From Moringa oleifera (Eukaryota; Streptophyta; Magnoliopsida; Brassicales; Moringaceae): DNA of 64,000 bases. The stretch covers positions 193,501 through 257,500 of the forward strand of contig JAJFZO010000413.1 in assembly GCA_021397835.1 (NCBI GenBank), given 5' to 3'. Shown here piece by piece: positions 1 through 10,215 of this stretch. Position 1 is the first letter of the stretch, and each line of letters opens with the position of its first letter. The notes under the pieces were generated by a model. It did no database searches, was not told the DNA's origin, and worked only from the letters and a program-made list of their open reading frames with translations. Position numbers and translations under genes: made by a program.

Positions 1-239
1 AAGAAAGCAACTCATTTAAGTGGTACCCTGCTTGATTTACTTAAGCTTTATCTAAGGTCGTGTCTCCCTTAAAATCATTGCCACAACAAATTTTTTTTAT
101 TCCACATGTTTTTAGAGTCCTTTTGTTGTCCATTTATGAAAACAAACACTTCAATTTTTTTATTAAAAAAAAGATGATAATATTCTAGTAGCTCTTCAAC
201 TCCTATTTTTTATCAATGATTGGGAGTACAAAACTTTAC

Positions 240-1700
240 TTGCAAGTTCTAAATGTTCTGCTCAGTTCAGCCAAGCCTTCTCTTTGAGCAGAGAGTGCCT
301 CCAACTCTGCCCAGCTGCCCTTTATCACTTCAAAGCAATTCAAGCTGGCATCCTGTTCATATCAATAATAGAGGGGAAATGGAAAATGATAAGACAAACA
401 AGTTCGAACACAAACCCATCTTGAAGAGAGAACCAAGACCTTGAAATCTTGAGAGACAGCATCGTAAAAGCTTGACCATGGAATAATATCATCAAACTGC
501 AAAATGGGAGCTGAAGACGCCAATGCACCAATTGCTACATGAGGATATTTCATTCTAAACCAGGCAGCAAGCACTGTGTGAAGAGACAGAGAGAGAGAAG
601 AAGAAGTGATTCAATTAATAAGAAGAACAACTAGAAAACTGCATCTCTGCCACAGATTAATAAACCTACTGTGACGCCTAAAAAACCACAGAATTAAGTA
701 GCTTACTCATTATCCATGTCACTGATGACAGAGATTCCTTGCATTAATACAACTGTTTTTAAGTGAGACTTATTGCAAAGAGAAAAGCATGTTCAATCCA
801 ATGTTGGTTTACAACAGCATTAACCTTCACATCCACTCATACATTTACTTTAAACAAGCATAAATCAAGAAAGTGTGGCAAAAGCCGGATTTTTTCTTTC
901 TTTTTTTTAACTTACTTCCTCCATTAAGACCCACCAAAGACCACAACAGCAGAGGCTTCAGAGGATAAATTCTGCTTCAAGCTCCTTATCAACACTGCAA
1001 AATCAGCCAATGCTTGCTGTGAATTCAAGTAGCCTAATGTCTCGGTTGACTTGTAAGACTCCTTCCCAAATGGCATTGATTCCCCATAAAATCTGTGCTG
1101 AAGAAAGACACATACAAAAGGAACCCATCAGAAGCATCAACACTCATTACCAAAATTTAACAAGACAGTATCTTTTGAGAAACACACAAGATATGTTCTT
1201 TGTGTTAGTGTATCTTCTCTAAAACCCAAAAAGTGTTGTGTTATGCCCAACACCCAGAAAGTGCTTTTCAAACAATTACACACTCGAAACAACACCCAAA
1301 ATGAATTAAGTTCTTCTAAAGACAGTACTTCGATGAAAACCAGGAGAGCCCGGAACCTGGGAGCAATGTCAAGCAAGAACCCAGTATTAGCAGCAAACCA
1401 CTCGATATCCCCCTCATTGCCAGTGTATACAAAGATAGGGGCTCCTTTGTGCCAGTAGTGATTGTTGATTAGGTACTTTTGGTAGAATATCTTGGAGCTC
1501 TTAGGCCGGAAAGTGAAATGGTCTAGCAGCTGAGGAAAGAAATAGGTATCATAAGGGATGTTTGGTTTCGGGTACTTGCTTTGTTTGAGCAAAGACTGAT
1601 AATAGATCGGTCCGGGAACAGATGGTGGCAATGATTTCGTTGTAGTCAACATTGCCAGGAGGGTGAATAACAGAAGGAGAATAGACGTGCAAGTAGCCAT
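240..1700 (-). CDS. Serine carboxypeptidase S28 family (lysosomal Pro-X carboxypeptidase-like), 5' part, frame broken in exon 2
   Basis: Family role: serine peptidases that cleave after proline, normally vacuolar or secreted. Visible exons on the minus strand are 1700-1329, 1097-916, 573-440 and 352-240; the gene continues past the left edge. The start [11 protein letters not shown] opens a hydrophobic signal peptide, followed by the S28 hallmarks [47 protein letters not shown] and the nucleophile region VVVFGGS. Exon 3 continues [21 protein letters not shown] and exon 4 starts with [12 protein letters not shown], so splice phases fit the family. One extra base in exon 2 changes the expected Ser-Tyr-Gly-Gly into Ser-stop, with TAA at 926-924. 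Removing that one base restores the whole frame into exon 3. Either the allele is non-functional or the base is a consensus error. Family assignment is firm; functional status is open. Confidence 0.88.
924..926 (-). other. Premature TAA at the catalytic motif of the S28 gene
   Basis: On the minus strand the exon reads GGT GGG TCT TAA TGG AGG A, then the GTAAG donor. The family motif Gly-Gly-Ser-Tyr-Gly-Gly needs TCT TAT GGA GGA, which is the same sequence with one A fewer. Exon 2 is 182 nt where the neighbouring exon phases require 181. Confidence 0.85.
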
Positions 1701-2890
1701 TCTCAGTCTATGTTCTGGGAAAGAGGAAGACCTACCGCCTCTGCCTGAGAAGTTTAGTGTTTCAATGTCTGTTTTGCTTTCTGTGATCACACTTTTGTCT
1801 TGGAGTTTGATAAATGAAAGTACAAGATGAGTGGAAAGAAATTTGACCTTGTAGGTCATGAAGGGCTGTTTCTGTATCTTGCGGATTCAAAGAGCTATTT
1901 TTCCTGTCTTCTCTTTTCCTCATTGTAGATATATGATCTCCCAAGGAAGCTCTAGATAGCATAAAAGACAGAGGATAGTATAAGTTTAAAAAAGCTTAAT
2001 CATCCCATAGTACCGGTGAAAAATGAATCAAATAAAAGAGGACATAGTTGATTAAAAAGAGCAGACCACTAAGGTCAAAGAATATTACTTTTTTTCCTGA
2101 GATCAGATTAATATTTTTATATTAGTTTAAATAACAAATGTCTTAGAAAAAGAAAAAATATTAATCTTTTCCTGCTTATTCATTAAAAGCAGAGCATTAA
2201 CAACGGGACAGGAGTTGTCCTGGAAGGATGGGCATCAGTAAGGCCTCAACCCATAATAATTTTAGTTTTTCAGCTTAAGGCCCATATGTTTTAATTCTGT
2301 GGGTCTTAGTATTTAAAGCTGATTGGATATTTGCAGCACCAGCCTCCGCGGAGAGACAAGTTGGAGCCATGACGCAAACATCAATCAGTGTTTTGAGTTG
2401 TTTCAGAAATGGGAGTTGCTTGAAGTGAAAGTGGAGCGCTGCAGTTGCTTGCAAGCCTCTGAATATCTATTTGTCTTGTCGGTGTAGTATTTTTTCACAT
2501 TTTTAACGGATCAACACTGTGGGCTTGGCTTGTAGATTATGTTCTAACGACCAAAGGAAAAGGAAAAAGAAAAATGTATCGAAATTGCATACGGAAGTCC
2601 TAATTATGGATACATCCTAAACTTATCCAAAAAGAAAGCGAAGCTACTACTTGCTTGGCTTGCCCTACAAGCTTTCGTTCAGTTTCACACTTCACAAGCA
2701 TCCGTCAATTTACCAAAAGCAGCCTAGAAAGTGCCATACACATCTGTCGTTTTAGTCTTTTCGACCGTTCCCACCTTGAGAATGCAAGGCCCTCAGCCGT
2801 CCACGTTTCGATCCCGCACCCAGCATTCCCTGTATCACCTTATCCTCGCTCTCGCTGGACCTCGAGACAGCCAGACCTGAGAGCAACGGA
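1701..2890. other. Intergenic region between two divergent genes (S28 and lipocalin)
   Basis: This holds the 5' leader and promoter of the S28 gene (minus) and of the lipocalin gene (plus). The reading frame upstream of the chosen S28 start stays open to about 1859 but shows no family similarity, so I treat it as leader. I see no convincing heat-shock element or TATA box for the lipocalin gene; TATTTAAA near 2311 is the only weak candidate. No further gene is visible. Confidence 0.6.
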
Positions 2891-3659
2891 ATGGCAAACA
2901 GGGAGATGAATGTAGTGAAGGGCGTAGACCTCCAGAGGTACATGGGGCGCTGGTACGAGATAGCTTCATTTCCATCAAGGTTTCAGCCCAAGAATGGAGT
3001 GAACACGAGGGCTACTTACACATTGAATGAGGATGGGACTGTGCATGTGCTGAACGAGACATGGAGTGATGGCAAGAGAGGGTACATAGAGGGCACTGCC
3101 TACAAGGCTGATCCCAACAGCGATGAGGCCAAGCTCAAAGTCAAGTTCTACGTGCCTCCTTTCTTGCCCATCATTCCTGTTGTTGGGGATTACTGGATCT
3201 TGTATCTCGATGCTGATTATCAGTATGCTTTGATTGGCCAGCCTACTAGAAAGTATCTCTGGGTATGCAAATTGATATGCGATTTTATTTATGCATTGCT
3301 GCTTTTGTTTTCTCGTTTGAGTTTGATCACATAGTTTTGTTTGTGAGATTTGAGAAACGGAGGAAAGAAAATACAGGAAGAGTAGCTGTTCCCAGTTGGG
3401 GGATTTCGTGGCAAATGTTTTTACTACTAATTGTAAAACAGTTTGATGATAGCTATGGTAGTATTTTTCGTTTTTGTAGATATTATGCAGGCAGACACAT
3501 CTGGATGAGGAGATATACAATCAGCTGGTGCAGAAGGCGAAGGATGAGGGGTATGATGTGAGCAAACTGCACAAGACACCACAGAGTGATCCACCACCAG
3601 TGGAAGAAGGAGCCAAGGACAAAGGCATCTGGTGGATCAAATCCGTCTTGGGACTGTAG
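2891..3659 (+). CDS. TIL: Temperature-induced lipocalin (TIL), two exons, 183 aa
   Basis: Plant TIL proteins are small peripheral membrane lipocalins that protect membranes from heat, cold and oxidative stress. Exons are 2891-3262 and 3480-3659, joined in phase 0 with a GT-AG intron. The first lipocalin motif GRWYEIASFPSRFQPKNG lies at residues 19-36, the TDxxY-like region is DYWILYLDADYQYALIGQPTRKYLW around 105-124, and exon 2 begins ILCRQTHLDEEIYNQLV. The C-terminus ends GIWWIKSVLGL. The usual length is about 185 aa, so the protein is complete. There is no signal peptide, as expected for the TIL class rather than chloroplast lipocalin. The ATG at 2891 starts the MANREMNVVKGVDLQRYMG context typical of the family. 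Confidence 0.95.
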
Positions 3660-3794
3660 AAAAAAGTCATGATTCCTAACCCTGCAGCATCTGGGTTTGG
3701 ACTAATATATGTACAAGTGCCTATTAGCTCTGTTTCTTTCTGCTGTAGAAAGAATATCTTGGTGTGAATGTGTGAACCATTTATGACAGATGTG

Positions 3795-3800
3795 AATAAA
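3795..3800 (+). terminator. AATAAA polyadenylation signal of the lipocalin gene
   Basis: AATAAA lies 136 nt after the stop codon, followed by a second close match (GAATAAAC). Confidence 0.6.
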
Positions 3801-4936
3801 GAATAAACTACGAATTTTAAAGCCTTACTGTCTTTTATGTTTTTTCAATGTGAAGTATCGTGGATGATTTGAGTGGTAATTGTAGCATCTGATTTCTGAG
3901 TTACTTGGAATCCATGTTGGACTTGGTTTCACTTGGATGTATGGGTTTGCTTTCCCCATCCTACTGAAATGCAAAATCTTTTTATTGGCATGAATCATCA
4001 GAAGCAGCTGGGAACTGTCACAAAGGTGAAGTAAGCAAGTAAGATAGGGAAAGATGCAATGTGTGCTTGCTGCCTCCCTGCCCTGCTCCCACCCAGTCAA
4101 AGAAGACATTTTGATTTTGAACGCAACCTCTCAGCAACTTTGACAAGCAATGCCTGACTCCACACATTTCATAGCAAGGGCAATTCCATACATGCACTGT
4201 CTGTTTCTGTTTCTCTTTTCTTTTGGCACTAAAAGTCTCTCCTATATTGACCATATTACAGCTGAGCAACCAACCTGTGACAATCTGATAGTTTTCTTAC
4301 ACATGATCTTATATATAGCCTCCCGTACAAACGTCCCTAACTTCTTGACTCACATATCACATGGTGGATTTCCCAAGTACTTGTACCAAATTTTGCAAGA
4401 AGAACCTGATTGCAAAACTAATCATATTTTTGCCGATCCAACATACATCAAGTAATTCTTTTTGGTAAGTCTCCAAAAACAGACCTATGCTATAGAAAAA
4501 ACTAGAAAGACATTGATAAAAAATTAATTTCACATCTCCAGAAGTCCAGTCCGGTTTGAAACTAGATCAAATGCAAGTTGGAAAGAAAATCGTTTCAACC
4601 AAATGCAAACTACAAATATAAATCAACTACGGAAAAGAAAATGCTTAAAACATAACTATATGCTACATAATTGTAATAGGAGTCTTACACATCCAAAGAA
4701 ATGAACTAAGCTTGCCACAAGAATTATAGTTAAGAGAACCTTGTTCCAGTATTCACTTTCAGTTCTTACTTCGAATCAGGAAAAAAAAAAAGAATCCAGA
4801 AGGGGAAGACCCACAGAATTCTCCCACACAAACAATTGATATATGATATGAACATATTACAGTCAACATTCTGTTATCCCACTGCCTTCAACACGAACAA
4901 TCAAATGCCACTGCACGTGGATCCTAAGCTCACAGC
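3801..4936. other. 3' regions of two convergent genes, no other gene
   Basis: The lipocalin 3' end meets the 3' flank of YKT6 (minus). The only open frames, such as 4150-4455 plus, have no recognisable protein features and ordinary AT-rich composition. Confidence 0.6.
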
Positions 4937-6449
4937 TTACAGTATCGTACAACACTGATTGGTTTTCTTAGCCTGCTTGTAGAACATCTGTTTCAACCAC
5001 CACCCATCATAAGGTTAAAGCATTACAGATACAGAACTTCATATAGGTCCCCTAATTATACTCTAAACAAAACTTCTGCTCTTTTAATAAATGGAGTGAT
5101 GCATAAAATATTTAAGAGTCAACAGGAACCACCATACCGAAGTGTTGAAGCAAAATTTTCAGAGAAAAGTTACGCAAACAAAAGCCCTCACAAAGGATAA
5201 GAGCAGAGGTGAGAATAGTATTTATAAGAGACTAGAACAATGATGATGATAACTACTGTCTACTAACAACACAAAGTTGAAGACAAAAAAAATTAACCAG
5301 GAGCTCTTAATTATATGGTAAAAAATTTAACAGCAAACGGTTTGTACAGAAGGGAACTGTATTATATCAATTTCAAACAAATATATTGAAAGATTCAGAA
5401 CCCCATATCTAAGAAACACCGAAAAGAACAAAAGTTCAAGCAGTTGATCATTTTAATAGTAACTTTTAGGTAAAGATAAATGGCCTGGTGAACATATAAA
5501 ATTACTTTCAAATCATTCAATGACTCCCAAAACATGTTCTCTTCACATCCTTCAAGGAAGACTTTTTAAGTATAAACCCAGAAACTAAGAGACGAACATA
5601 TGAACAATGGTGATGATTTCAGTATCAACTACTGTCTACTAATAACATAAAAGTTGAAGACGAAAACAAAATTAAACAGCAGCTCTTAATTATACAGTAA
5701 AAAATTTAACAGCAAATGGTTCGTACAGAAGGGAACTGTAGTATGTCAGTTTCAAACAATTATATTCAAAGATTCAGAACCCCATATCTAAGAAAACATC
5801 GAAAAAGAATGCAGGTTCAAGCAGTTGGTCATTTTAATAGTAACTTTTAAGAAAAGATAAATGACCTGGTGAACCTATAAAATTACTTTCAAATCATTCA
5901 ATGACTCCCAAAACACGTTCTCTTCACATCCTACAAGGTAGACTTTTAAGTATAAACCCAGAAACCAAAAGACAAATATACGGACCTACGCACATAGTTA
6001 AGGGGAACAGAGAACTTTTGTGCATGTACCTGTGACGCTGCACTCAAATCTGAGCTCTTCTCAACTAAACTGTCCAACCTCTCACCTCGAGCAAGCACAC
6101 TATCAATAGTTTTATGCTGCATCAAAGAAACAACATATATGTGAGAGAGAGAGAGAGACAGAGAGAGAGAGAGAGGAGGTGGTATGTCAACCCAAGTGTA
6201 GCTCTGTTCCCCATATGAGATTCAAGTTATTCTTCTGCCCATGATCAAATACGCAATTCCTGCAGCTATAACTGAATACTTACAAGGATAATTTTAGTCT
6301 CATCCAATTCCCTCTGAATTTTCAATAGCTTGTCAGCCTCTGCAGGATCCTGAGCATTTGAGAAGAAGAGAGAAAACTTTGACACTTAATAACTTAAGAG
6401 GCTCCGACTACTAATAGAAATGATTAATAACACTTTATCCAAAGAAGCG

Positions 6450-6500
<51 letters not shown>

Positions 6501-8240
6501 CAAAGCACAAGTGAGATGAACTTATAGCCAACACCATGAAAAAGAGAACAGAGAAACCTGAAATTTGGCCAGGGCTTCATTCAGATAAGGCCATGGTTGA
6601 GTGTTGTCCGCTTGTGCAGTCCTCCATGAATCACCAAAGTTCTTCTGATACTCATCTAGCAACTGCAAAACGTTATATCTCAATATTTATGAACAGTAAA
6701 CCAGATAACAAACATAAGAAAGATTTATTAGCTCCACATAAAAACAACAATCAAAAACCTATGATCCACTAAATTTATGAACAAGGAACACACTGATTGT
6801 GGCAACCTAACTCAAGATGAGCTCACTTAAGCCCACTCAAGATTCATCCCATAAATCAGGATGATGACAAACTCTCTTTTAAACAACATCAATTTGCTTA
6901 AACATAAAGACCTTCATACCATCAGGTGGAGGAAAGTAACAGGAAGATATCAGAACTGCCAAGCGAAATCCGGCATACAACGTGAGCCAATTCCAACCAC
7001 AGAGTAACCATGTGACTTGCAGCTAACTTGTTATTGTAATTATTTTACTACTACTGAAAGTTCTTCACATTTTGCAACTGAAATTCACCAAGAGTCTGAA
7101 CTGATCTAATAGGTAAATTAACAGAACAACATTCAACATATGACATATGACATGGAACAACGTTTCAGCTAAAGAAGTAGTTACCAATCACCATGTATGT
7201 TCTTTTAACAGGTATTCAGCTAACTAAGCAATATTACCTATGATTTGTGGAGCTATTGACCTTTTTATATCAATGATGTGAAAAAATGCAGCAGTACAAC
7301 TCAGTCAATATTATTCATACAAAAACTCATTCGAAAAAGAAGCAAACCAAAAGAGGAAAAGAAAAATCAGTACTTCGAAATTACCTGGTTCAGAAGAGAG
7401 AATGCGCTTCGAACGGGGTAGTGATCATCCATAAATCCCAATGCACAGAGGCCATTTCTATTGTAAGCATGCACCTTATACTCTACACAAGCCACAAATA
7501 AGGGGAAAAGGACAAAACAAAACCAAACAAAACACAAGAAACAAAAAAGAAAGATGAAATGAATTTAATTCTTGTTACTACAAATAAAAATTGAACACAA
7601 CAGCAGAATTAACATCATTCATACCAGATAGAACTAACAAAGTTATCATCTCCTATACATAAAACATGAATCCTTTCCCCTGTGCTCCCACTTCAACCGC
7701 CCTCAAAAAAAGGAAAACAAAGAAATAGAGGGAAGCTCCCATAGCTGCCTATTGGGTTACCAAATGTCTTGATCACAACTACAAGAATTAGAATTATGAA
7801 CTTGCAGAAATTAAAAAATCCCTTGCTTGTTAAATTCCACAAGGAAGATATAACTGCCTCCTAATGTGTCATAAATATAGAAACATGTCTAGAGAGGAAG
7901 CATGGAAATTCCTAAATGCACAATTGAAATAGGATTAAATATCAGAAAAAGCAGTCAACTGTTATTAGTGGATGATGAGAAATTATGTAAGAGATTAACC
8001 CTAACAAGTGAGAGATCGGATTTGAGCCGAAGAGAGAAAGAACTGACCTTCATGCTGGACTGACTGACGCTGATCCGGTGGGGTCCGTTTGGCAACGGTC
8101 CGACCCACGAAGACGACAAACTCCTTGACGCTCGACCTCTGAAAGTACCCGAAATGTGAGACATCCGATGCATTCGCCAGGATTATCGGATCCGATCCAT
8201 CCGGGTTGCACTTCAACACCAGCAACGCCGTGATCTTCAT
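4937..8240 (-). CDS. YKT61: YKT6 R-SNARE with longin domain, six exons, 199 aa
   Basis: YKT6 is a lipid-anchored R-SNARE that drives ER-Golgi, vacuolar and autophagic membrane fusion. Exons on the minus strand: 8240-8048, 7482-7385, 6662-6558, 6349-6284, 6116-6030, 4987-4937. All joins are GT-AG and the sum is 600 nt. The longin domain runs from MKITALLVLKC through FFQ-type FGYFQRSSVKEFVVFVGRTVA to about residue 125. The SNARE motif follows in exons 4-5 (KLLKIQRELDETKIILHKT and DSVLARGERLDSLVEKS), with the zero-layer Arg in VLARGERL. The last exon encodes MFYKQAKKTNQCCTIL; the CCTIL end gives one cysteine for palmitoylation and a CaaX cysteine for prenylation in place of a transmembrane segment. 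Length equals the family norm. The last intron carries a tandem duplication. Confidence 0.96.
5234..5981. repeat. Tandem duplication, two units of about 370-380 bp, inside YKT6 intron 5
   Basis: Unit 1 is about 5234-5601 and unit 2 about 5602-5981. Long blocks match, for example ACTACTGTCTACTAA near the start, CAGAACCCCATATCTAAGAAA in the middle and AAATCATTCAATGACTCCCA near the end. The offset is 376 bp at the start and 380 bp at the end. The units differ by scattered substitutions and small indels, so the duplication is not recent. Confidence 0.9.
6145..6174. repeat. GA microsatellite in YKT6 intron 4
   Basis: Interrupted GAGAGA tract with one ACAGA break. Confidence 0.8.
6453..6497. repeat. 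TA microsatellite, about 22 units, in YKT6 intron 3
   Basis: Uninterrupted alternating TA tract. Confidence 0.9.
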
Positions 8241-8489
8241 CTCTTTCTGTCTCTAAAATTTCACTTTACAACTATAGAACTTGGTCCCCGTCTCTCTCTC
8301 TCTCTCTCTTGTCCGTCTGTTAAACAGTCTGTATTGGGAATCGAGGGAGGAGGAATCCACGCTAAGAGCTAATCGGTTTGTTAAAAGGCGTAGAAAGGGG
8401 AAAGGTCTAATACGATGGGAAGCGGTGGAAGTAGTTTGAATGGGGAAGGTGGCAGCAAATTATTGGTTCACCGGCAGTGGGATGTGGGG

Positions 8490-8495
8490 TATATA
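8490..8495 (-). promoter_or_regulatory. Candidate TATA box of YKT6
   Basis: TATATA on the minus strand, about 250 nt upstream of the ATG at 8240. A CT tract (GA on the sense strand) at about 8287-8310 lies between, in the predicted leader. Position and context fit a plant core promoter; the start site is not proven. Confidence 0.4.
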
Positions 8496-8660
8496 TGCTT
8501 TGTGAAAGCAAGGAATCAGAACCGTCGTTTTGCTTGAAGCCCAGACAAGTATATACCCGTGACCGTCGATTTCAAGCTTCGAAACGCGCGTGCTCTTTCC
8601 TTATATTTCTTGTTCATTTTCAGTTTTAGCTACTGTTGGTTTTCTTCTACCAATCACAAG

Positions 8661-9164
8661 CGGATTTGGCTTGATTCGATTAAAATCGATGAATCGAACC
8701 ATAACTTTAAAATTTTTAATCAAATTAAAATCGATATAAATAGTTTTAATTTTAAATTATAATTAAAATTATTTTTAAAATAATTTAATTGCAATTCATA
8801 TAAATTTTGAATCGAAATCGAATCAGAAGATTCAAAAATGATGGTTTGATTCGGTTTTTAATTAAATTAATTTTTAAAATATTAAAAATAATTTTAATTT
8901 TAAAATATATATTTCAATAAAATTATTATTGTTTTTATTTTTAAGTTTATTAAAAATTTATAATTAAAATAAAAATATTATATTTATAATTAAAATATAA
9001 ATCAAAATTAAAATCAAATCAAAACTTAACCGAAACTTAAATCAAACTTGAACCGCTTTTGAATCGAATTTTAATTGAAATCGTAACTTAATGATTCAAG
9101 TTTCGATTCATTCAAATATGAACGGTTTAGAATTTAAAACCGAACCTAAACCGTGATCAAATCT
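8661..9164. mobile_element. AT-rich short transposon-like insertion flanked by a 9-bp direct repeat
   Basis: A block of about 504 bp built from TTAAAATT and GATTCGATT/AATCGAA-type words sits between two copies of AATCACAAG (8652-8660 and 9165-9173), as expected for a target-site duplication. The left end CGGATTTGGC and the reverse complement of the right end (AGATTTGATCACGG) are partly related, and the two halves contain complementary words. No coding sequence. The duplication size fits Mutator-like or hAT-like non-autonomous elements, but I cannot assign a superfamily. Confidence 0.55.
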
Positions 9165-9173
9165 AATCACAAG

Positions 9174-10215
9174 GTTATCTTTTGTTCTATTTTATCAAAA
9201 TTATGTATCTTATAAGCACATAATTTTTTTATCTTTTTTACTTAGTCTATTAAATTTATTATTTGATCATAATTATCACATGATAATATTTCATATCCAT
9301 AAATTGTCATAGCAGAAGAGCATACATATGTTATATTTTGTTGCTTTATTCCCGGAATTAATTTAGACAGATTGGAGGTCCTTAAAAAGAAGGAATAAGA
9401 AAGGCCTAATTAAAGTGAAGCTGGAGTTTCAAAAAAACGGTTAAGCCGTTAGGCCTTCTTGATGTCTCTTTGTCCCCCTCAGAGGCACAAAACAAAACCT
9501 TGTTTCTGAAAAAGAGGAACTAAAATTAGTAATTACATCCAACAGAAAAATGCTCCTCTTCTTTTTTAAAACCAGAGTTTCCTCACCTCTCATTGCAACG
9601 ATTTGTGTAAGTTATGGGAGGAAACCAAGCAGAATAATCATAAGCAACTAATCCAGGTCGCCCTTCCTCGCATTTCCTGGAAGAGTTTCTTCCCTATTTA
9701 CGTGAAACTTAACGGGAAATGTTTGTTTTCGTCCTCTAATCAAATCGAGAGTCAAGTAAGTTCGTGTGGCCTTGTTTTCCTTGCTTCTAATCTCACCATG
9801 ATGTTGTTAATGTGCGATTCGAATTATTGATTCATGGCTGTGAATCAATTTTAAGATTCGGTTGGGTCGAAATAGAGTTAGTTTCTTTGTGGAATCTAAA
9901 TTTTTTTGGGTACTTGATGGAAATTCAAGCATCTGAGGTCGAGGAGCTTTTAATAACGCAAGGAATGAGTAAACTTTTAGAATGGTTTGCGCTTTTAAGT
10001 TTCAATGGACTATTTATCGTGCAGCAGGAGACGAGAGCCGTTAAAAACCAGAAAGCTTTGGTTGTTCGTATTTGCATGTGAAAGAGAATAGGTTTAAACG
10101 CGCCTGACATAAATATTATGACCCATGTAATGTGCTTATTTCGCTAACTATCTGTATATTGTTGATTATTTTATCACTAACGTTTTCGAAATCTGTTTAA
10201 CAGGATTAAAACAAG
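9174..10215 (+). other. Promoter and leader of the GDPDL gene with a probable 5' UTR intron
   Basis: A likely non-coding first exon ends at 9755 (GTCAA, then GTAAG) and a strong acceptor TTTAACAG ends at 10203, 12 nt before the start codon. The intron of about 448 nt would lie in the leader. Small open frames here show no protein features. Confidence 0.45.
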
